Both the position numbers and the translations under genes were made by a program. From Pomphorhynchus laevis (lineage: Eukaryota > Acanthocephala > Palaeacanthocephala > Echinorhynchida > Pomphorhynchidae): a stretch of 64,000 bases of DNA. Positions 45,175-53,971 of the stretch are shown piece after piece (position 1 is the first letter of the stretch; each line of letters opens with the position of its first letter). Under the pieces are notes generated by a model. It ran no database searches. It worked only from the letters and a program-made list of their open reading frames with translations, and was not told where the DNA came from. The stretch spans positions 62,001-126,000 of the forward strand of contig WNNJ02000511.1 in NCBI GenBank assembly GCA_012934845.2, written 5' to 3'.

Positions 45175-48100
45175 TAAGCGAACAAAACATGCAGTCATAG
45201 CCTTCAAAGGTTACAATTTCCAATGTAAATTTTCACAATTTCCAAGGAGAGAATATGGTGAGTTTTGATACTTCTACAATGATTACTCCAACTACTAAGG
45301 TCAGTAACGTTTTGTGTTCATCAAATGATGGGGAGAAACTCTCTCCATACCGAAAATAAAGAACTTAACCATCATTAAGCCTACGAAACCTATAGCTAAA
45401 GATCAATTAAACAACACTTTTTTACGAGATTTTGCTAAAATTTACAAGACAGAGTTCTTTTCAACAAAGTAAAACTTTTTCTAGGGGAAATTAAAATCTC
45501 CTTTGTATTTTCATAACCACTAACTACTTATTCCGACTTCTCAAATAATCTCAAAGAACAAGGGGATATAATTATTAAGCCTATTATAGCGTCATTAAAA
45601 TAAATTACCTTCCTTGCTCGTTAGAAAACGAAGATAAAAAAGTAATTATGATCAGATTCCAGGTTTCCAATCTACGACAATTACTGGGTAGGTATGGTAA
45701 CCCTATACAGGTAGGTTTCTGTTCCGCCTCTGTCGACAGAGTGGAAATTCTCTCTAAATCAGCATCAAACCCTTTCATGGGATTTAATCTACACTTTTCG
45801 ATTGTGGACATTGACGAGTTCACCTACCCTCACTGCAGCCGGTGCCACAAATGTGGGCACTGGGTCTCCAACTGCAGTGGGACGCCAGCATGTGGTTCGT
45901 GTGGATCCGCCACATATTCTTCCCGTTCTTCCAACGACTCCTGCAAGGCCATTCCATCGTGTACAAACTGCGGAGGAAGCCATCCGGTTTGGCGCAGGTC
46001 CTGCCTCAAGTTTAAGGCTTACGAAGCTCAATTTGTTCGACCGTCCAAAACAAAAACATCCACTCATATTCAAACATCGCAGGTCCACAGCGGATGGACG
46101 ATTCTGAGATCACTAAATTGATGGACCTAAAAATAGAAGCATCACACGAGAGGTTAGAAAGTTTCATCCTGATGGCCATTGGGGCCATTAACACGAATCT
46201 TACAGTGCCAGCACAACCGATTATTCCTGAATCGAAGAAAAGGGGAAAATCGGCCCATCCCGTCATCCAATCAAGATCGGGAAGCTCCTCAAGAGCAAGA
46301 AAGAGGGAAATGAAGATATTGGCCAGAGGCAAGTACCAACCCATGGTGGGGCTAGTGGCGGGAATGGTAACTTTCCTGCACCTAGCTCTGTCTAGGTAGG
46401 CAATCCCCCATCCAACTAATCCATCACAATGCAGAGAACTCGTGAGCCTTTTTCACTGAATGTCCTTCAGTGGAATTCGGGAGGTGCTTCTGCCCTTAGA
46501 CTTTTATCTGGTAGAGATGTAGATGTTATAGTCCTTCAGGAGACGCGGTCTATCCGTCTCCTCTAGGACATTACTCGATTTATCCCAAAGCATATCAGTT
46601 CCCACTATACTCCGTACATAACCACACCTCACTCTTCTTCTTCTCAAGGACTCTTGACCTTAGTTAAGTGCTCCTTAAGGTCCTCCCTCCTATTTAACTA
46701 CTCGTGTCCAGCCATGTCTTGTTTGGTAGTTTCACTCTGTAAGAACGGTAAACGCTTTAGTCTAGCCAATGTCTACATCCATCCAGGGGAAATTCACAAG
46801 AACCGTGACCTGCTGGATAGTATTATCGACAGCGGTTATGACATGATACTTGGGAATTTCAACGACAGAACTGGTCGTTAGATCAATGCATCACTTCGCA
46901 GAGCTAGTAACGGTTATCTTTTTAACAAACCTATGTCCCCTACCTTTCATTGAACATCAACAAATTCTATCCTCGACATTTTACTGCTTCACTCGAGGTG
47001 GTTGTCAAACCCCTCTGCACAGAGCAGTCGCGCCAGCAATTGTCCACCTCTCATGACCTAATTCGTTGGAGAATAGATGAAGATATGTTGCTTCGAAGGA
47101 AGTTTCACTTTGATCTGATCAGAGTGGCCTTCTTTCAAGCGGCTATCCAACTCTTTCCCAGAATATGAAATGAAAGTTTGACCGAATTTAATACGTACCT
47201 CTTTTCGCAAGCTACTGCGATTTTATCGACTACCTATTAAGATCGTATATACAATCCCACTCCGACGAAACTCAAGGTCCTAGCGAAATTGCTTAACCTC
47301 CCTAATCTCTCTGTTTCCGCCAGACAGGCTCTCTCGAATAAATACTGGAGCACTAGATATAGGTTCCAGCTGAGTAGGGATAGGACGAGTATTGCTCGCC
47401 TTAATCCTTCTCAGTCTTCCTTTTGGAAGATTTTCAAGAAGTTTGTTTGCTGGAAGGCTAGGGCATTGGGTTGGATAGGGAATGTAGGCCTTGATAAAGT
47501 TTTGGAAGAGTCACTAGCCCTACACAACTACGGAGCCACTCCATTACCTCAACCAATCTCGCGTTGGTGTAACTTCAGGAGTAGGGATCTATCTGTTACG
47601 GATATCGTTAACTCCTGGGGTCCACTCCCGGGCCCCTCCAAATCTGTCCCTCCACTTTCTTCTCGGGTCTGTCAGCTTTTGACAGCTGATCAGAGAAGCG
47701 AGGTGGCCGTCACAATGCTTTTAGTCTCTCCATCCAATGTATCAGGCATCAATATTAGTAAGCGTGTTTTTATTCCTAAGAAAAACTTCTGCTCATGACC
47801 TAAAGATCTGCGACCCATTTCGATTCAAAACGCCCTCGTGTCGATTTACGAAAAAGCGCTTGCGCGTAAAATCTGCAACTATCTGAGTAGGCATAATTTG
47901 ATCCCTGTGGCTTTTCATGTGTTTGTTAAAGGTCGCTTGGTCCATTCAGCAGTAGGTGAAGTGGAACAGTTTTGTCGGGAGAATAGCCATCGTATATTTG
48001 TGGCTGTTTTCCTTGACTTTTCTGCTGCATTTGACCGCATCTCAATTTCCTTTGTGATCTCTTCTCTCAGGTCCCTCAGGTTGCCTGCGAGAATAGTGAA

Positions 48101-49030
48101 CAGGGTGGAGATTCTGCTGTACACCAGGCGATTTAAATATGAAGACGACCCTGATGCGTGTCAGTTCTACCCTATTACGGGTATGCCTCAAGGTTCTCCA
48201 CTTTCTCCTATCTTGTATCTTGCTGCCTCCATTAACCCATTTCAAATATTCAAACGCGAACAACGTCTAGTGGTGTACGCTGATGACACCACAGCCCTGT
48301 TCACTGGACACATGTGTAAAGACGTAGTCTCTGACATTAGCCGTTTCTTTTCAAGATTAAATGACCAGCTACCCAAATCTAATTTTATTTTAAATTCTGC
48401 AATATCACAGGTGGTAGTCTTTCATGGATCTCCTAGAACAAAGCAAAAACTTAAGAGATTAGCACTCTCTTCGCTCTCCTCCATATTTGCCTCTGAACCA
48501 CTCCCCACCTTTACAAGTCGATTAAAATATCTGGGGTTCATCGTTACGGTGAAGTGATCGGCAAAAGCTGACCTGGATAGATTCAAACTTATCCTGAAGA
48601 ATGTTAGGTGGACCTCGAAACGGGCTCAACATCTGTCATTGAGAGGGAAAACCCAGTCGCGCCTCTGGGACACTTGGGCTATTTCGGGATTAGTTTTCTT
48701 TTCGAGAGGACTTCCCCTAGAGCAATTGCTAAGGTTTCTTAAGCTCCTCCTCTCTCGTTTACCCTGCTTAGTCCGTTTCGATTGGATTCTTCGGGGGGGG
48801 GGTGAAAGACCTCGGGTGATTCAGTCAGAAGGCGGCATGTTTGATCGGTTGGGGGATCAGATCCTTTTGGGTTTGAGGTAATGAAGAAAGGGAAGACTGC
48901 AAGAAAGAAATGAACTGTGGTTTTTGTCTTTAACTGACACTCTTTAACTGATTGTTATTACTTTTGTTTTTCATTTATGTTTTTTGATTTAATAAAATCT
49001 TTGTTATTATTCGAAATCAAATTTTAAGAT
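45175..49030 (+). mobile_element. Array LINE copy 6
   Basis: Starts right after the tail of copy 5. ORF1 begins at 45255 (MVSFDTSTMITPTTKVSNVL) and has knuckles CSRCHKCGHWVSNC, CGSCGSATYSS and CTNCGGSHPVWRRSC; it breaks near 45340 and again near 46090. ORF2 begins at 46430 (MQRTREPFSLNVLQWNSGGA) and ends at 48881. The 3' tail is TTTTTTGATTTAATAAAATC at about 48975. At least eight stops or frameshifts occur. From about 47480 to the end it is nearly identical to copy 3; upstream it is more like copies 1 and 5. Confidence 0.85.
46430..48881 (+). pseudogene. Array LINE copy 6 ORF2
   Basis: Recognisable in order are LQWNSGGASALRLLSGRDVD, ANVYIHPGEIHKNRDLLDSI, GNFNDRTGR (the usual GDFN carries N for the catalytic D), VFLDFSAAFDRI, MPQGSPLSPILYL, YADDTTALF and GRTL-like C-terminal sequence. 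Stops include TAG near 46564, TAG near 46879 and TGA near 48556. The G-run at about 48792-48801 shifts the last 30 codons relative to copy 5. Confidence 0.8.
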
Positions 49031-49104
49031 TGATTTTGAATTGTGATTAATTTATTTTTTTTATTTGAAATGATATAATATTACAATAATATAAAATAAT
49101 ATTA

Positions 49105-49300
49105 TATAAAAAAGGATTTATTTTAAAGTGGCAAATGCGTGCCAGCGCACGCTTACATTACCACAACAAAACAAGATTGCGAATCAGGTGCCGAGAAGGT
49201 GTGAACGGTAGAGGTGTTTGAATGTGATAAAGGAGGGGGTGTGGCAGACGTCGAGAGGGAGTTGATTCTAGGCGAGTGAGGCTGCGACGAGGATATTATA
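49105..49300 (-). mobile_element. 3' end of a CR1/L2-like LINE (5'-truncated)
   Basis: Matches the start of the minus-strand LINE at 53972 almost base for base: GTGGCAAATGCGTGCCAGCG, then CACAACAAAACAAGATTGCG and GAGAAGGTGTGAACGG. Only about 190 bases survive before the sequence changes to unrelated AT-rich DNA. Confidence 0.8.
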
Positions 49301-49324
49301 TAATGTACATTATATTTTACAAAA

Positions 49325-49420
49325 TATATGCTACTATCTTTTCAACAATTACTCAGTAAACTATATATCTTACCGACGTTTCGAAGTTTGTACCCTTACA
49401 AACACAAATAAAATGTGCTT
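49325..49420 (-). repeat. Penelope-type terminal motif, 3' half of a hammerhead
   Basis: The minus strand reads GTTTGTA-AGGG-TACAAAC, then TTCGAAACGTCGGTAAG. Hammerheads at the ends of Penelope-like elements have a stem II hairpin followed by GAAACGUC, with cleavage after GUC and a stem I strand next. Here the 7-bp hairpin and GAAACGTC are intact. The CUGAUGA strand expected upstream is not found, so this is a 3' half only. Confidence 0.45.
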
Positions 49421-49499
49421 AATCCTGATATTTTAATCCGGATTAAATTAAATAAAACATCAAATTAGATAAAATTAAACATGTTAGATATGTTTGTCA

Positions 49500-49640
49500 C
49501 TAATGATGTTGATGCATTGAAATCTGGTCAAGTGAGAGTCGAGTGATCGTCAGCCAAAATTAAAAGGACCGAAGCGTGAATTGTAGGTATTGGATTAGTA
49601 GCTGATGAGGTCTACAAATACTAAAATGCAGCGTACTCGT
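49500..49640 (+). repeat. Dispersed repeat with hammerhead-like core, copy 3
   Basis: Inverted relative to copies 1 and 2. It reads TAGTAG, CTGATGA (49600-49606), GGTCTACAAATACT, AAAA, TGCAGCGTA. Spacings of 14 and 9 bases equal those of the other copies. GAAA has become AAAA and the stem I strands no longer pair, so this copy should be inactive. Upstream it shares GATCGTCAGCCA and GGACCGAAGCGTGAA with copy 2. A further fragment lies at about 50480-50530. Confidence 0.55.
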
Positions 49641-49649
49641 AATAATATA

Positions 49650-50450
49650 TTTATTTAACGCAGCAAATGAGTGCCAACTGCACGCTTAAAAGTCTACTGC
49701 CAAAAGCTGAAAAAGTGAAGCAGATAAATTGTTTAAATTGAATAGGATTTGGCTTTTGAAATACGGCGTTGAGGTTGATTGCCGTATATGAATGGGTAGA
49801 TGATTCCACGAGAGAGGATCAGCCACAACGAAGGAGCGTAAGCCAAAAGATGTAGAGTAGTTTGGAACATGTAAAAGAAAAGAATTAGGGAACGCAAGGA
49901 ACGGTACGAGAATTGTCGAGAAAAGGAAGGTTGATAAATGAAAGGGTATGATAAGTTATAAGGCGGAAATCAATGAGAAGACGAATTTGAACACGAGAAT
50001 AAATGGTAGACAAATCGAGAGATGCAATATAGTGAGATGTATGCTCAAAACGACGAAGACAGGAGAATTCGGACGGCTGAGTTTAGGAAACGTTGTTGTG
50101 GAAGAAAAGTGGAATTAGGTGAGTTGGGAGATAAACTAAGACAGTAATCAAGTCTTGAGAAAATTAGAGAATATATGAGAGTCATACAAGAAGATAAATC
50201 GATCAATCTACAAATTTGACGAAGTTTGCGGAGAATCAAGGTAGATGAGCGTATTTTATCTCTAACGAAAGATTTAAGTGAAAGTCGGTTGTCGAAATGA
50301 AAGCCTAAGAAAACGAGATTATCAACGAAAGGAAGAATTGTAGAAGTTGATGGTACGGATGGTGGATCTAATACGGTTGTTGACTTATAAATAGGATGAG
50401 AGCAACGTGTAGTGTCATCGTAAAATTTCAATTTTAACAATGCCTGTATA
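49650..50450 (-). mobile_element. CR1/L2-like LINE 3' part, second subfamily
   Basis: The minus-strand frame 50440-50045 encodes NLVFLGFHFDNRLSLKSFVR, then MTLIYSLIFSRLDYCLSLSP and FLNSAVRILL, the C-terminal region after the LINE reverse transcriptase. The 3' end, on the plus strand AACGCAGCAAATGAGTGCCA then ACTGCACGCTTAAAAG, is a diverged form of the tail at 49105 and 53972. It is truncated 5' of this part. Confidence 0.65.
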
Positions 50451-50789
50451 ATTATATTAATTTAAAATTAGGAAGCAACATTAATGATATTGGTGCATTG
50501 ACATTTGGTCATGTAAGAATGAAACAAGACAAAATTGACAATTGGTAACATAGCAACACACATAATACCATGATACCATTAATTACCATAATAACATGGT
50601 AACATAGCAATAAAAAAAACAGTTCAAATTATAAACGAAACAAACACAATATTAAATATTGTATTAATGAATAATTAATATTAATTGAATAAATATTATA
50701 TTTTCGACAACAAAAAGAGCTTGGACAGCTCGAACATGTTGGTTCACAACATGGAAAACAGAAGAAAAAAATTAAATAAATAAACGAAA
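50451..50789. other. AT-rich spacer
   Basis: Contains a partial copy of the hammerhead-repeat flank near 50480-50530 (CATTAATGATATTGGTGCAT) and several ACCATGATACCATTAATTAC-like short repeats at 50550-50600. It probably includes the 3' untranslated part of the minus-strand LINE that follows. Confidence 0.4.
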
Positions 50790-52500
50790 TAATGTGCAAT
50801 TCAGGCATGACGACAACGCATCTTGAGGTAATTTCGCAACCGTCGTTTAAAACTCCCCAGGTTACCATTTATCGTCACAGCAGGTAGACCATTCCAAATA
50901 GGTACAATTATATCATGGATTGTTGATATTCGTTTATCACAGGCTAGTCTTCTATTCAGCATATAGTTATGACCACGTAGGCGATCGTTGGTTCTTGCTC
51001 AAACGTGTCCTTGCAACAGTGGCCTGGGGTGGTCAAGCACCTTCACATAAACATCAGATCATTAAATTTTAGTAAAATTTTCACTGGAGGAACGTCAAGA
51101 CAGCGCAGGTGTTCATCGTAAGGTAACGAACGTATGGACCGCACCAAATGTGTGCATCGATGGAGAATGCGTTCGTAAGCGTCCAGCTCAAGCTGGAACT
51201 GATAGTGAGCAACGACGAACCCATACAGCATGTTTGGGAGGATTGCGCATTGGTAAAGGGAACGCAATCCCACAGAATCAAGATGACCGAACACCCTACG
51301 TACTAGACCGAGGAGGCGAACGCACTTGCTTACAACATGATCGACATGAGAGCGGGAGCCTAAGTCACTAGTTACAATCAACCCAGGTCTGATATTTGCG
51401 AGACCTTTACAATCTGACAGCCATCAATTCGGTAGCCATCACTGAAGGTCCCTTTTTTAAATATGTAGGTGGAAACATTTCGCAGGGTTCACTTTCAGTC
51501 CGACAGCATTGCATCATCGAGAAACCATCTCGACATCTTTCTGGAGTATAGTTACAACACTGGGACTATTCAATGAACGCCATATTTTGAGGTCGTCAGC
51601 GTACAGAAGACACTGTGAATTTATGACAGAAGGGAGTGAGTTGATGTAGACGTTGAAGAGTAGTGGGCTGACTACACACCCCTGAGGAACCCCTACAAAC
51701 ATAGGAAGCCATTCAGATAAGACACCGCCGATCTTGACTGCGAAGAAACGAGATGTTAGGAATGAATGCAGCCATCTTTGGATATGACCTCTGATACCGT
51801 AGTGCCAAGGTGCTGATAGTAGAATGTCATGTTTCACACAGTCGAAGGCTTTAGACAGATCAAAGAAATGTACATCGAGTCCAAAACCTGATCGCATGGA
51901 ATCAGCCCAACTGTGTATTGATGTTGCAAGATTGGTCATCATAGATCTGTTCTTCCTGAACCCATGTTGTACATCACCGAATATATATTGAGACTTTCAA
52001 GGTGGAAACGGAAAGCTTTATCAATTAGTTTTTCGAGAACTTTACAAGCCACACAATTGAGACTGATAGGTCGGTAATTATTCACAGGAGTCCGTTCGCT
52101 CTTCTTAAACAGTGGAAGGACCAGAGACTTCTTCCAGTCATTAGGAAGTATGCCGCTAGATATCGAGCACTGAAATAATTGAAAAAGCGGTCTACATAAG
52201 ATATCAAAAGTAATGAAGGCAGTCTGTCAGGACCAGTAGCAAGTGAATTCGACAGCTGTCTCAGTACTTCCAACACGTCTTGCTCGCTGAAATCAAATAC
52301 GTATGATTTATGATTCGGGAGACCAAAGCACCGGTTATAGTTGGAAGACGAAGGGACCTCGGATGCGATATTTGAGTAGTGAATACTGAATTCCTCTGCT
52401 ATGAGCTTCGGGTCATTCAGAATTGTCCCTTGTACGTTGGCATTGAAAGCGTTGCATGAATATAACCTAAGTTTTGAGTTATTTATCATTCTTGTGTTTA
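50790..52500 (-). mobile_element. Jockey/CR1-type LINE, 5'-truncated, moderately decayed
   Basis: Minus strand. It starts near 52490 in the linker before the reverse transcriptase (MINNSKLRLYSC; FSEQDVLEVLRQLSNSLATG). The blocks are DVHFFDLSKAFDCVKHDILL (about 51880), VGVPQGCVVSPLLFNVYINS (about 51690) and LLYADDLKIW (about 51605). The C-terminal domain (51381-51043) is GSRSHVDHVVSKCVRLLGLV, and the last part near 50985-50810 is LRGHNYMLNRRL and IWNGLPAVTINGNLGSFKRR. At least four breaks occur. It is related to the element at 24300-26690 and the remnant at 57480-58510. Confidence 0.8.
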
Positions 52501-52673
52501 TGCTTTAAAAGTCTTCAGAAGTCCGTCTTCAGATGTCACAATATACTGCAATATTTTTAAAAATAACAACAAATCGTCAATGGACGATATATGAACGTGT
52601 CTGTATATTTAATATATTTTGTATATACTTAATCAGTTGATTTAATTATATTATATTTGTTAAAGAAACCAAA

Positions 52674-52685
52674 ATGATAAAATGA
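52674..52685 (+). promoter_or_regulatory. Three-codon upstream ORF overlapping the main start
   Basis: ATGATAAAATGA: a tiny ORF whose TGA overlaps the ATG of the methyltransferase gene (ATGA at 52682-52685). Such overlaps can permit termination-reinitiation. Whether it acts this way here is inference, and the transcript start is unknown. Confidence 0.35.
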
Positions 52686-53299
52686 ATTCCACTGATATTT
52701 ATCCTCCATCAGATGATACGTTTACACTTTTTGATGCGGTCTTCCAGGATCTAACTGGTAATGAAAGATTTGTTGTTGAGCTGTGCATCGGATCTGGCTA
52801 CATATTGAAATCGCTTATCAATAAATGGTCACCGGAAAAACAGTGTTATTTCTTGGGTTTGGATATCAGCAGTCACGCTTGCCAATATGCATTAACTGAA
52901 TGCACGTCAGTAACATCTAAGTCAACTCATGTTGATATTGTTCAATCAGATTTACTAAATTGTTTTAACTTAATTTCTAAAGTTGATGCCGTTATTTGCA
53001 ATCCTCCTTATGTTGTAACCAGTCATGAAGAGCTTGTCAATGCTAGTAGTGACAATATTAGCAGATCATGGGCCGGAGGTGACAACGGTCGCGAAGTTAT
53101 TCTTCGAATTATTGACGCTGTGATACCTATACTAACACCTGAATCAGGAAGATTTTATCTTTTGATTGTGTCTGAAAATGATCCTGACTTTCTAATAAAT
53201 CAAATTGCGAGCCGCTCCGATATTCGAAGCTGCGCTATAATACTTAGCCGTAAAATGATGGAGCATTACTTTATATTGAGGATTTGTAGAAAATTGTAA
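52682..53299 (+). CDS. N6AMT1: N6AMT1/HEMK2-type methyltransferase
   Basis: 205 residues without an intron, close to the family's usual length of about 214. This SAM-dependent class I methyltransferase, with TRMT112, methylates the glutamine of the GGQ loop in release factor eRF1; other substrates have been reported. Visible marks are the opening YPPSDDTFTLFDAV (family YxPxEDTFLLLDAL), the SAM motif ELCIGSG (33-39), acidic D61 at the end of strand 2 (LGLDIS), catalytic NPPY (107-110) followed by VVT, and WAGGDNGREV (130-139), typical of this subfamily. Motif I is unusual: Cys35 stands where most members have Gly. The N-terminus is about 18 residues shorter than in human N6AMT1, so an upstream exon is possible, but the upstream DNA shows none. 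It lies between LINE remnants and is followed two bases later by a short ORF. Confidence 0.9.
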   Translation: MNSTDIYPPSDDTFTLFDAVFQDLTGNERFVVELCIGSGYILKSLINKWSPEKQCYFLGLDISSHACQYALTECTSVTSKSTHVDIVQSDLLNCFNLISKVDAVICNPPYVVTSHEELVNASSDNISRSWAGGDNGREVILRIIDAVIPILTPESGRFYLLIVSENDPDFLINQIASRSDIRSCAIILSRKMMEHYFILRICRKL

Positions 53300-53301
53300 A
53301 C

Positions 53302-53493
53302 ATGCGTGTTTATTTTGTCGGAAATATAAAAATACTACGTTTTGTCAAACTTTGCTATACAACAATGAAATATTTTGAATTTTCAATTGGGGTAATTATA
53401 TTTACAATTTTAATCGTTAAATTTGTAAATTTTTACAAATTTAATCCAAATTTTACTAATTTAGATAACACATTCAACTATATTTACAAATAG
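53302..53493 (+). CDS. Small membrane-protein-like ORF after the methyltransferase
   Basis: 63 residues, beginning MRVYFVGNIKILRFVKLCYT. One predicted membrane segment lies at about residues 26-42 (FSIGVIIFTILIVKFVNF), flanked by Lys. The ATG sits two bases after the methyltransferase stop on the same strand, so both would be on one transcript. A second ATG (residue 22) would leave a 42-residue protein made mostly of the membrane segment. No relative is recognised. It may be a real second cistron, or merely 3' untranslated sequence that stays open in AT-rich DNA. Confidence 0.3.
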   Translation: MRVYFVGNIKILRFVKLCYTTMKYFEFSIGVIIFTILIVKFVNFYKFNPNFTNLDNTFNYIYK

Positions 53494-53499
53494 AATATT

Positions 53500-53965
53500 T
53501 CCATCTACTAAGGCCGATCTTATCAAACTTAAGTCGATACTACTCAGAGAATCCAGATTACGTTTAAATTATGCATGTTCATGTGATGATCGAGTAGCTT
53601 GCTTTATTGAATCTCTCCATATGAATAGGTCATAGAAAACTCGCTCAAATTCTGACCATACGCTAAATCATTTAAAGCGTTATATTGTATTAAAAACACT
53701 TTTGCAAGACTAAATCAGTCGAGTTTTAAACGTCTTTATTGCGAGTTAGTTCGTCCACATTTTTATTATTGTGTCCAGGCAACGTTTCCATCTACTAAGG
53801 CCGAACTTATCAAACTTGAGTCGATACTACGCAGAGGATCTAGATTATGATTTAATTATGCATTGTTATATGATGAACGATTAGCTAGCTTAATATAATT
53901 CCATACAGTAAACATATTGCTTTATCTAGATCTCATAGAGATGTAACAGTTCGTCCATTCCTCAG
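53500..53965 (+). pseudogene. LINE C-terminal scraps, internally duplicated
   Basis: 53740-53885 encodes ELVRPHFYYC, VQATFPSTKAELIKLESILR and RGSRL, a typical piece of the LINE region after the reverse transcriptase. The part beginning TCTACTAAGGCCGA is present twice, at 53506 and 53786, in the same orientation. There is no intact frame. Confidence 0.6.
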
Positions 53966-53971
53966 ATGGCT

